A stretch of DNA of 64,000 nucleotides, taken from positions 248,001 through 312,000 of the forward strand of contig NZ_JAPZBC010000001.1 of NCBI RefSeq assembly GCF_027460265.1, given 5' to 3'. The notes under the pieces are model-generated. The model made no database searches. It was not told the origin of the DNA and saw only the letters and a program-made list of their open reading frames with translations. A program made the position numbers and the translations under genes. Shown here piece by piece: positions 9,053 through 17,618 of this stretch. How positions within the stretch are numbered: the stretch's first letter is position 1; the number at the start of each line of letters is the position of its first letter. Source of the DNA: Streptomyces sp. WMMC940. GTDB lineage: Bacteria; Actinomycetota; Actinomycetes; Streptomycetales; Streptomycetaceae.

Positions 9053-9082
9053 TTGACCCTTAGGTAAGCATTACCTTATTAA
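9053..9082 (+). promoter_or_regulatory. iron-box promoter of the Fe3+ ABC operon
   Basis: TTAGGTAAGCATTACCTTA at 9060-9078 is a near-perfect actinobacterial iron box. It lies in the spacer of a promoter with -35 TTGACC (9053-9058) and -10 TATTAA (9077-9082), 18 bp apart. Binding by a DmdR/IdeR-type repressor would block RNA polymerase directly. The operon it drives starts at 9213, giving a leader of about 120 nt. Confidence 0.8.
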
Positions 9083-9212
9083 TGCCTTGTTCAGATTCTC
9101 CCCTCGGCACCGTTTTCGCCGCTCGCGGTGGCGCCTCCCCCTGAGCCCTCCGGGTGCCGGGGGCCGCCGGCGCGGTGACGACGTTGAGCACGGCAGGAAG
9201 GCATTACCCGTC

Positions 9213-10229
9213 ATGCGACGCCCCTTGGCCCGCAGTCTCACCGCGCTCGCCGCGGCAACCCTGGTCCTCCCCGCCCTCACGAGCTGCAGCGACGAGCCGG
9301 CCGGGCTCGTCATCTACTCCGGCCGTAACGAGAACCTCGTCGGGCCGCTCATCGAGAAGCTGGAGAAGCACCTCGGCACCAGCGTCGACGTCCGCTACGG
9401 CGACAGCGCCGAACTCTCCGCCCAGCTCCTGGAAGAGGGCGACAAGACCGAGGCCGGGCTCTTCCTGTCCCAGGACGCAGGCGCGCTCGGTGCGCTCTCC
9501 AAGGAGGGCCGGCTCGCGCCGCTGCCCCCGAGGACGCTCGACCGGGTCGCACCGACCTACCGCAGCGCCGCAGGGGACTGGGTCGGCGTCAGCGGACGCG
9601 TCCGGGTCCTCGCGTACAACCCGGACAAGGCACCCACACCCCCGGACAGCGTCCACGAGCTGGTCAAGCCGGAATGGAAGGGCAAGATCGGCTTCGCCCC
9701 GGCCAACGCCTCGTTCCAGGCGTTCGTCACCGGCATGCGCGTCCTCGAGGGCGACGAGGCCGCACGTGCCTGGCTCAAGGGCCTCAAGGCCAACAAGCCG
9801 AAGGCGTACGAGAACAACCTCAACGTCCTCGACGCCGTCGACTCCGGCGAGGTGTCCCTCGGCCTGCTCAACCACTACTACTGGTACGAGCAGGCGGCCG
9901 AGAAGGGCGCCGACAAGCTCAAGGCCAAGGTGCACTACCTGCCCAAGGGCGACCCGGGCGGCCTTGTCAACGTCGCCGGGGTGGGTCGGATGAAGGGTGC
10001 CGACAAACAGCAGAGCGCCTACGCCCAAAAGGCCGCCGACTTCCTGCTGTCCACCGAGTCGCAGCGCTACTTCGCCACGGAGACCAAGGAGTACCCGCTG
10101 GCCGCGGGCGTCGAGCAGGCCGAAGGCGTACCGCCGCTGGAGAGCCTCCAGCCGCCGAGGATCGACCTCGGCAGGCTCGACTCGCTCAAGGAGACGCTGG
10201 CCATGCTCCAGGAAGCCGGACTGGTCTGA
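9213..10229 (+). CDS. Fe3+ ABC transporter substrate-binding lipoprotein (FbpA type)
   Basis: 338 residues. The N-terminus MRRPLARSLTALAAATLVLP ends in lipobox LTSC, so it is a lipoprotein. The body is a class II periplasmic-binding-protein fold (VIYSGRNENLVGPLIEKLEK start, typical of the Fe3+/thiamine/AfuA family). Tyr-rich LLNHYYWYEQ matches the adjacent-tyrosine iron ligands of FbpA proteins. The ATG at 9213 is favoured because the signal peptide starts there; AGGAAGG is about 13 nt upstream. First gene of a three-gene operon with permease and ATPase, controlled by the iron box. Confidence 0.9.
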   Translation: MRRPLARSLTALAAATLVLPALTSCSDEPAGLVIYSGRNENLVGPLIEKLEKHLGTSVDVRYGDSAELSAQLLEEGDKTEAGLFLSQDAGALGALSKEGRLAPLPPRTLDRVAPTYRSAAGDWVGVSGRVRVLAYNPDKAPTPPDSVHELVKPEWKGKIGFAPANASFQAFVTGMRVLEGDEAARAWLKGLKANKPKAYENNLNVLDAVDSGEVSLGLLNHYYWYEQAAEKGADKLKAKVHYLPKGDPGGLVNVAGVGRMKGADKQQSAYAQKAADFLLSTESQRYFATETKEYPLAAGVEQAEGVPPLESLQPPRIDLGRLDSLKETLAMLQEAGLV

Positions 10230-10230
10230 C

Positions 10231-11856
10231 GTGATCTCACCGGATTCCCCCGTCCGGACGCCTCACGACACCCGCCCGGCGAGCGCCCCCGCGCCCGCCG
10301 GGCGGCAGCGTGCCGTCGACCCGGGGCGTTCCGGCGGCCGCATCCACCGCGCCGCCGGACCCTCGTGGGTCGTGACCGTGCCCGCATGTGTCGCGGCGGC
10401 CCTCGCCGTCCTGCCCCTCGGCTACCTCGCCGTACGCGCCCTCGAACGCGGCCCCGCCTTCGCCTGGAACGTCATCGCGGGCGACAGGAGCGTGCAGTTG
10501 CTCCTGCGCAGCCTCGGCCTGAGCGCCACCGTCGTCACCGCCTGCCTGCTCCTGGGCATCGCACTGGCCTGGCTGACCACGCGCACCGCCCTCCCCTGCG
10601 CCCGCGCCTGGTCGGTCCTGGTCACGCTGCCCCTGGCCGTGCCCAGCTACGTCACCGCCTTCGCCTGGCTCTCCGCGGCTCCCTCGCTCGCCGGGTTCAC
10701 GGGTTCCGCCCTCGCGCTGACCCTCGCCAGCTTCCCGTACGTGTACCTGCCGGTCGCCGCCGCCCTGCGCGGCACCGACCCCGGGCACGAGGAGGTCGCC
10801 CGCTCCCTCGGCCACGGTCCGCTGCGCACCTTCCTGCGCGTCACCCTGCCCCAGGTGCGGCCGGCCGCCGCGGGCGGCGGGCTGCTCGTCGCGCTGTACG
10901 TGCTCTCCGACTTCGGCGCGGTGTCCCTCATGCGCTACGACACCTTCACTCGGGGCATCTACACGTCCTACCGGGCCAGTTTCGACCGCACCCCGGCGGC
11001 CGCACTCAGCGCGGTGCTCGTCCTCATGACCGTGGCGCTCGTCACCGCGGAGACCCGCAGCCGCGGCCGGGCCGGATACTCACGCACCGGAGCCGGAACC
11101 GCCCGACGGACCGCTCCCGCCGCACTCGGCCGCCTGCGGCTGCCCGCCCTCGCCTGGTGCGGGACCGTCGTCGCGACCGCCGTCGGCTTCCCGCTCGCCA
11201 CCCTCGGGTACTGGCTGGTGGTCGGCTCCTCCGCCACCTGGGACCCGGCGACCCTCACCACCACCGCGCTCACCACCCTCGCCGTCGCCGCCGCCGGCGC
11301 CGCCCTCACCACCGTCCTGGCCCTGCCCGTCGGTGTCATCGCGGCCCGCCACCGCGGCCGGCTCGCCCACCTCCTGGAGCAGGCCGCCTACGCGGGGCAT
11401 GCCGTACCGGGCATCACCGTCGCACTCGCCCTGGTCTTCTTCGCGGTCCGCTACGTCCGACCGCTGTACCAGGAAACGCCTCTGCTGATCTGCGCCTACG
11501 CGGTGCTCTTCCTGCCCGTCGCGGTGGCGGCCACCCGCGCCGCCGTCGTCCAGGCACCACCCGTGCTGGACGACGTCGCCCGCTCCCTCGGGCGCACGCC
11601 CTTCGGGGTGCTGCGTGAGGTCACGGTGCCGCTCGCGGCACCGGGCGTCGCCGCCGGCGCGGCACTCACCTTCGTCGTCTGCATGAAGGAACTCCCCGCC
11701 ACCCTGCTGCTGCGCCCCACCGGCATGGACACGCTGGCAACGCGGCTGTGGACCGAGACCGGCACCGGGTCCTTCGCAGCCGCGGCACCGTACGCCGCCG
11801 GCCTCATCCTCCTGGCGGCCGTCCCCTCCTACGTCCTCGGAAGGCACCGCACATGA
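10231..11856 (+). CDS. Fe3+ ABC transporter permease (FbpB type, fused two-half)
   Basis: 541 residues with two homologous membrane halves of about six segments each, as in FbpB/AfuB-type permeases. Each half carries an EAA-like loop for ATPase contact (EVARSLGHGPLRTFLRVTLPQ and DVARSLGRTPFGVLREVTVP, the second about 310 residues after the first). The GTG at 10231 is one base after the binding-protein stop, so translation is coupled. It forms the channel for ferric iron released by the lipoprotein. Confidence 0.9.
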   Translation: MISPDSPVRTPHDTRPASAPAPAGRQRAVDPGRSGGRIHRAAGPSWVVTVPACVAAALAVLPLGYLAVRALERGPAFAWNVIAGDRSVQLLLRSLGLSATVVTACLLLGIALAWLTTRTALPCARAWSVLVTLPLAVPSYVTAFAWLSAAPSLAGFTGSALALTLASFPYVYLPVAAALRGTDPGHEEVARSLGHGPLRTFLRVTLPQVRPAAAGGGLLVALYVLSDFGAVSLMRYDTFTRGIYTSYRASFDRTPAAALSAVLVLMTVALVTAETRSRGRAGYSRTGAGTARRTAPAALGRLRLPALAWCGTVVATAVGFPLATLGYWLVVGSSATWDPATLTTTALTTLAVAAAGAALTTVLALPVGVIAARHRGRLAHLLEQAAYAGHAVPGITVALALVFFAVRYVRPLYQETPLLICAYAVLFLPVAVAATRAAVVQAPPVLDDVARSLGRTPFGVLREVTVPLAAPGVAAGAALTFVVCMKELPATLLLRPTGMDTLATRLWTETGTGSFAAAAPYAAGLILLAAVPSYVLGRHRT

Positions 11857-12902
11857 ACGACCTCCAGGTCAGCGGCGTGGTCAAGTCGTACGGTCCCGGC
11901 GCCAACGTCCTCGACGGCCTCGACCTCACCGTCCAGGGCGGGCACCTGGCCGCCGTCCTCGGCCCCTCCGGCTGCGGCAAGACCACCCTGCTGCGTGTGA
12001 TCACCGGCTTCCTGCAGGCCGACGCCGGCGCGGTCACCGTCGCCGGTCGCACGCTCACCGGCCCCGGCGTCCACCTCCCTCCCGAACGCCGACGTATCGG
12101 CATCGTCCCCCAGGAAGGCGCCCTCTTCCCGCATCTGAGCGTGGCCCGCAACATCGCCTTCGGACTGACGGGAACGGACCGCCGCGCCCGCGCACGGCGC
12201 GTCGACGAGATGCTGGAGCTGGTGGGACTCGGCGGCTACGGGGACCGGATGCCGCACGAACTCTCCGGCGGACAGCAGCAACGCGTCGCCCTGGCCCGTG
12301 CCCTCGCCCCCGAGCCCCAGCTCGTCCTCCTGGACGAACCGTTCACCGCCCTCGACAGCGGACTGCGCGGAGCCGTACGAGCGGATGTACGCGCCGCTCT
12401 CCGGGCCACTGGCGCCACCGCCGTCCTCGTCACCCACGATCAGCAGGAGGCCCTCTCCACGGCCGACGTCGTCGCTGTCGTCCGCCACGGTCGGGTGGCC
12501 CAGTGCGCCGTTCCCGAAGAGCTCTACCAGCGCCCCGCCGACCCGTGGGTGGCCTCCTTCGTCGGCGACGCCGTCTTCATCGCCGGTACGGCGGAGACGA
12601 ACACGGCAGCCGCCACCGCACTCGGCCGAATCCCCCTCGCCACCGCCCCGGCCGGTCTGCGCGAGGGCCTCGTCCTCCTCCGCCCCGAACAGCTCCACCT
12701 GACCGACCCGGACACGGCGACGGCCCGAGGCACCGTTACCGACGTCCGGTTCTTCGGCCACGACTCCATGGTCACCGTCTCCGTGGACGGTGTGAACCAG
12801 GCGATCGACGTCCGCGCCCCGGGCCCGCTCCAGGTGCCCCTGGGCGGGACGGTCGGCATCCGCGTCTCGGGCACTGCCACCCTGCACGCGGTCCCGGCTT
12901 GA
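11853..12902 (+). CDS. Fe3+ ABC transporter ATP-binding protein (FbpC type)
   Basis: 349 residues. Walker A GPSGCGKTT, Q loop IVPQEGALFP, signature LSGGQQQR, Walker B LVLLDEP and the His switch in VTHDQQEA are all intact. A C-terminal TOBE-like beta domain (about 270-349) is present, as in FbpC/MalK-type ATPases. The ATG overlaps the permease stop (ATGA). It powers ferric iron import and completes the iron-box operon. Confidence 0.95.
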   Translation: MNDLQVSGVVKSYGPGANVLDGLDLTVQGGHLAAVLGPSGCGKTTLLRVITGFLQADAGAVTVAGRTLTGPGVHLPPERRRIGIVPQEGALFPHLSVARNIAFGLTGTDRRARARRVDEMLELVGLGGYGDRMPHELSGGQQQRVALARALAPEPQLVLLDEPFTALDSGLRGAVRADVRAALRATGATAVLVTHDQQEALSTADVVAVVRHGRVAQCAVPEELYQRPADPWVASFVGDAVFIAGTAETNTAAATALGRIPLATAPAGLREGLVLLRPEQLHLTDPDTATARGTVTDVRFFGHDSMVTVSVDGVNQAIDVRAPGPLQVPLGGTVGIRVSGTATLHAVPA

Positions 12903-13144
12903 TCATCAGGGGCGAGCGTCGCGGTCGGCCACCCGGCCTCGCTGATGGGGCCGCAGGAGCGGGCGTGTGAACCCAGCTCGACCAACGGTCGGACCCGGCA
13001 CGGGTGCAGGTGAATGCGGCGCACGACGGGCTCGACTGCCTGCGGCCGGTCCTGGTGACGCCCGTTCCCGGTGCGGCGGGGCCGCCGCCCGCATCGCGAC
13101 ATCCGTGTGGGACACGGCTTCTCGCAGTCCCCGCGCCCCCGGAT

Positions 13145-14935
13145 TCAGGAGTGGCGGGCGGCCGTGAGGGTGAGGCCCGGGCGGAGTTGGCCGCAGGGCT
13201 CGTTGGGGTTCGTCTTGTACTGGCTGAGCAACCTCGGTACCTCCCGGGCGGCCCATGACCTGGTGGCGGCAAGCCGCTGTGGGTCGGGAACGGCGTCCGC
13301 TCGCACCCAGTCGCCGCCGGTGCCCTCGGAGTAGAGGCGAACGTAGCCCGCGGCGGTCAGCCGGGGAACGGTCAGCCCGGGAGTGGTGACCCAGACGCCG
13401 TGGGTGTGGATGAAGGTGGGCCGGAGGGTTGCAAAGACATGGTGCCGCAGGGCGGCCATGTTCCGGTCGGCGTAGGCCTCCGCGATGGTGGGCTCGGTCA
13501 GGCCCGCGAGGTCTCTGACGGCGAGGCTGCTCGTGAGGAGAGTACCGCCGAGGTCCGGGGCGAGAAGTGTCCCGTTGGTCAGTTTCAGGCGCTCCGCGTA
13601 CTCGTTGAACACGGCTCCGTAGCGGTGGGCGACATGGCACACGGGCAGGGTGGGATGGGCCTGGAATGAGGCGGCGCGCTCTCGCTGCCCGCTCCAGGAC
13701 ACGAGCAACGCCGTGCAGACGGTGACGCCGGCCACGATTCTGGCGCGCTGTGATCCTCTTTCTGCCTGGTCCGTCAGAGCGATGCCGACGGCAAGTGAGG
13801 CCAGCGCCCATACCGGCGTCGCGAACCGGAACATGCGCATCCAGTCCGGATTGAGCACGCCGAAGGCGGCGAGAGTGAGGGCGAGGGGTACGAGCACACC
13901 AGGCAGTGCCGTCCGCGCGGGTCCACGGCGCCCCAGGGCCGCTCCCGTCACCAGAGCGCCGGCCAGCACGGCCGTCCAGCCGGCGAACGACAGGAGGGAC
14001 CCGGTCCCGGAGAACGACTCCCACGTGGGAGCGTCCTGTGCCTTCGCCAGCGCGGTGTTGGGCACGAGACGGTCGAACACGGCGTAGCGCCATCCGAGGA
14101 AGGCGGCATAGGGCACGACGAAGGCACCGACGGCACAGGCCGCCGCTCGTGCGGATGCGCCCAGTGTCGCTCGATGCACCCTCAGCAGCAGCACCCCGGG
14201 GTAGGCCGCGGCCAGGACTGCCCCGTCCGGGCGGGTCAGGGCGGCCATCAGTGCCAGAAGTCCGGTCACCACAGCGGGCGCTGTCTCGGTGAGCCGGTCC
14301 TCCAGCAGAGCACGAACGAGCACGGCGGCCATCAGCACGGCCAGCAGGGCGTACAGCGGATTCTCCAGTCCGGAGAACATCCAGGCCACAAACGACATGT
14401 TGCCGGCCAGAAAGACACCGCAGAACAGCACCACGACCCAGGAGTTCGACACCAATCGCCGCGCGACGCGGGAAACGGCGATGAGGATCCCCAGCGTGCA
14501 CAGGACACCGAGGGCCTTCGGGTACAGGACCTGATCCGGCACACCGAAGTAGGTACGGTGATCGAACAGGCCCAGACGCCTGCCCAGTACCAGCAGAGCG
14601 AGCCAGGCCGGGTTGGAGTAGCCCTCGACCGGAGGCGAGCCGGCCTGTTGCACCGGCCCGAGACCCTCGTCGATGCTGCGGGCGTACGCGAAGGTGATCG
14701 CGGCGTCGTCGACCACCCAGCGACCGAGCCGTGAGCCCCGCAGTGTGATCAGGACAGTGCCCAGCAGGACGGCGGCAGTGTCGCGAAGGGAGCGACCCGT
14801 GAGGCCGGTGCCTCTCGCGGGCCAGGGCCACGCGTCCTGCTGCGCGACGGGGCGGACTTCGCGGACACTGAAAGGAGGCAAGGCGAACCCATCGCTCGAC
14901 CGGACCGGGCATATGAGAGAGCAACGGCCCACCAT
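13145..14935 (-). CDS. GT-C-type integral membrane glycosyltransferase-like protein
   Basis: About 596 residues, with a dozen or so hydrophobic segments in the first 400 residues and a soluble C-terminal part. The first loop has WVVDDAAITFAYARSIDEG and VEGYSNPAWLALL, the Asp-Asp loop and following pattern seen in actinobacterial GT-C/arabinosyl- or mannosyltransferase-like proteins that use polyprenyl-phosphate sugars. A second loop TRPDGAVLAA is also typical. The start is uncertain: ATG 14935 or GTG 14941 with a weak ribosome site. It stands alone and the acceptor is unknown. Confidence 0.7.
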   Translation of the reverse strand: MVGRCSLICPVRSSDGFALPPFSVREVRPVAQQDAWPWPARGTGLTGRSLRDTAAVLLGTVLITLRGSRLGRWVVDDAAITFAYARSIDEGLGPVQQAGSPPVEGYSNPAWLALLVLGRRLGLFDHRTYFGVPDQVLYPKALGVLCTLGILIAVSRVARRLVSNSWVVVLFCGVFLAGNMSFVAWMFSGLENPLYALLAVLMAAVLVRALLEDRLTETAPAVVTGLLALMAALTRPDGAVLAAAYPGVLLLRVHRATLGASARAAACAVGAFVVPYAAFLGWRYAVFDRLVPNTALAKAQDAPTWESFSGTGSLLSFAGWTAVLAGALVTGAALGRRGPARTALPGVLVPLALTLAAFGVLNPDWMRMFRFATPVWALASLAVGIALTDQAERGSQRARIVAGVTVCTALLVSWSGQRERAASFQAHPTLPVCHVAHRYGAVFNEYAERLKLTNGTLLAPDLGGTLLTSSLAVRDLAGLTEPTIAEAYADRNMAALRHHVFATLRPTFIHTHGVWVTTPGLTVPRLTAAGYVRLYSEGTGGDWVRADAVPDPQRLAATRSWAAREVPRLLSQYKTNPNEPCGQLRPGLTLTAARHS

Positions 14936-15374
14936 GCCCACCGGTTACGCCGGCACACCGCCAGTAGGGCGATCGTGGCGCTCAGGCCGAGACGGATGCA
15001 TCCGTGATCATCAGCCCTTCCGGGACGGCCTCGCGTCCACCGACGTACCGCGATGCGAAGTCGCCGATGCCGAAGCGCCCTCGCAGAAGCGCCTCCCGGA
15101 GCCGGCTGCCCGTGGCAGGACCGGATGGATGCCCCGGGAGCCATCGATCCCGTCGGCGTCCAACCGGACCACGTCTGCGGTCGTGCACCCGCACCGCGAG
15201 AATCCCGATGAGCAGGGTGGGCACGCCGACGACGGGCAGCGGGGCTCCGACCACTTCGAGGCGGCCACCGCGCAGCAGAGCAACTGGAGCGGCCACCCGG
15301 GGTGGACCCAGAAGCTGCTCCGACTCCGTGGCCGCGGCACCCGCATGGAGCAAATCGGCCTCCACGTCCGGCGA
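14936..15374. other. intergenic stretch, no confident gene
   Basis: No frame on either strand gives a convincing protein. A minus-strand frame near 14982-15100 has a short coding-like run (REALLRGRFGIGDFASRYVG), while another coding-like segment lies upstream in a different frame, so this may be a decayed gene. I cannot name it. It ends at the csp terminator. Confidence 0.4.
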
Positions 15375-15417
15375 GCGAACCAGGTCCCCGGAGCGTCGCT
15401 CCGGGGACCTGGTTCGC
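15375..15417 (-). terminator. strong hairpin after the cold-shock gene
   Basis: Perfect 20-bp inverted repeat (15375-15394 and 15398-15417) with a 3-nt GTC loop. It starts 14 nt beyond the csp stop on the minus strand. No U-run follows, as is common for actinomycete terminators. Confidence 0.85.
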
Positions 15418-15430
15418 GGCTGTTGCCGAA

Positions 15431-16287
<857 letters not shown>

Positions 16288-16887
16288 CTAATCCACCGGC
16301 TCGCGCCATGCGCCGACGAGATCGTGGAAGCGCGGGAAACGGGCACCCGGAACCGTCTCGCCAGTGACCGTCTCGCCGTTGAGCCAGCAGATTTCAAACG
16401 CGGGGGTCTCGGTGTCGAGCAGGCAGCACACACCACCGGTGGCGGCGGTGAGGTCGGTGAACACCTGCCTGACGGTCGCGGACTGCGCGAACATCCGGCT
16501 CATGCCCGAGGTGGCCGCCATGAACTGCAGCGACGCGAAATTCGGGTGCCGTGTGGGCGAGAACGTGACAGTCAGGTAGATGTACCCGACCGACACTCGT
16601 CCCTGCTCGTCGACCCTGTCGGAATGCCGGAGGTGGAACTCGCGCACCGCTCCGTCGAGGCCAATCATGATTGAGGTGTCCAGTTCGAGCGTGCCGCCTG
16701 CCGAACAGTCGACCGGTTCGCTCTTGAACCTCGAGGTGAACGGTACGATCAACTGCTCGCCACCCGGCAACGTGATCGGAAGCGGCGGCGTGTGGCGGCC
16801 TCGTGGGGCGAGCTCGGCCAACCGGGTCAGTGCCCTCGCAACGTTCCGAGGGGGCATGAAGATCTCGTAGCTGTAGTCCAGCCCCAT
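16288..16887 (-). CDS. conserved-looking hypothetical protein
   Basis: 199 residues, soluble, no signal peptide or membrane segment. It begins MGLDYSYEIFMPPRNVARAL and has alternating beta patterns (FHLRHSD, GYIYLTVTFSP). Pairs of Cys at CCLLDTETPAFEICW are notable. A clear ribosome site (AAGGGGAGG) precedes the ATG. Similar stand-alone proteins occur in Streptomyces, sometimes in accessory DNA, but no function is known to me. No partner gene is adjacent apart from tpg-tap upstream on the same strand (170 bp away). Confidence 0.75.
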   Translation of the reverse strand: MGLDYSYEIFMPPRNVARALTRLAELAPRGRHTPPLPITLPGGEQLIVPFTSRFKSEPVDCSAGGTLELDTSIMIGLDGAVREFHLRHSDRVDEQGRVSVGYIYLTVTFSPTRHPNFASLQFMAATSGMSRMFAQSATVRQVFTDLTAATGGVCCLLDTETPAFEICWLNGETVTGETVPGARFPRFHDLVGAWREPVD

Positions 16888-17057
16888 GGCGCTTCGCCTC
16901 CCCTTGTCCTGAGCCGGGATCCTTTCACGGTACGGACTGGTCCCCAGTTGATTGTTCCGGGGTGGCCGGCTTCATCCTGGACGGAACGGGCAACCACTCA
17001 CTGGCGATTTGAAGCGCTCAGTCACAGGCACGCGGTGATACGGCGCGCGCGACGGGG

Positions 17058-17612
17058 TCAGATGTCGAACTCGACGTAGTCGACGTCGGTGAACTCCACG
17101 GCCAAGCCCGCCGCACGGCGGCCACGGTCCTTGAAGTACTCCTCCTGGAGCCCCTCCGCCGCGATGGTCCTCAGCTCCTGGTCGGTGGCTCCCTGCGTCC
17201 GGGCTTCGAAGAGGCGGGCCGCGTACACGGGTGGCAGGTGGTGGGTGATCAGCCGGACACGGGCGTCGTCGGTGCTGCCCGGAGCGGCGCTGAATCCGAA
17301 CCTGGCGCGGGTCTCGATCACGATGCCCGTGGACGTGGCGGCCTGTTTCCTGGCCCGTTCCCGCACCCGCGGCTGCCAGCGCCGTCGCACTTCCGCGGCG
17401 AGACGGGCCGCGAGGTCCGGGCGGGGCCGCTTGATCTGGTCCTTCACATAGCGCTCGACCGTGCGCTGGGAGACGCCGAGCAGTTCGGCCACCGGCCTGG
17501 TGCCCTTGAGCTGCCTGACCAGGTACCGCATCCGCGCGGGCGCACTCTTCGGCGCCGGCCGGGTGACCTTGCTCGCCAACGCTTCGTCGAGGCTGTCGTC
17601 GAACATGCCCAT
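17058..17612 (-). CDS. tpg: telomere terminal protein Tpg
   Basis: 184 residues, the usual Tpg length. It is basic and starts MGMFDDSLDEALASKVTRPA. A helix-turn-helix (VAELLGVSQRTVERYVKDQI, about residues 41-60) sits in the N-terminal half and an acidic VEFTDVDYVEFDI tail closes the protein. Tpg is attached covalently to the 5' ends of linear Streptomyces replicons and primes end patching. It lies 6 bp downstream of tap on the same strand, the standard tap-tpg operon. Its presence implies this replicon, or an integrated linear plasmid segment, has protein-capped telomeres. Confidence 0.93.
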   Translation of the reverse strand: MGMFDDSLDEALASKVTRPAPKSAPARMRYLVRQLKGTRPVAELLGVSQRTVERYVKDQIKRPRPDLAARLAAEVRRRWQPRVRERARKQAATSTGIVIETRARFGFSAAPGSTDDARVRLITHHLPPVYAARLFEARTQGATDQELRTIAAEGLQEEYFKDRGRRAAGLAVEFTDVDYVEFDI

Positions 17613-17618
17613 CGCGTC

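Noticed and set aside
12903..13144. Possible gene fragment between the iron ABC operon and the GT-C protein
   Set aside because: Several short frames exist on both strands but none gives a recognisable sequence or start site.
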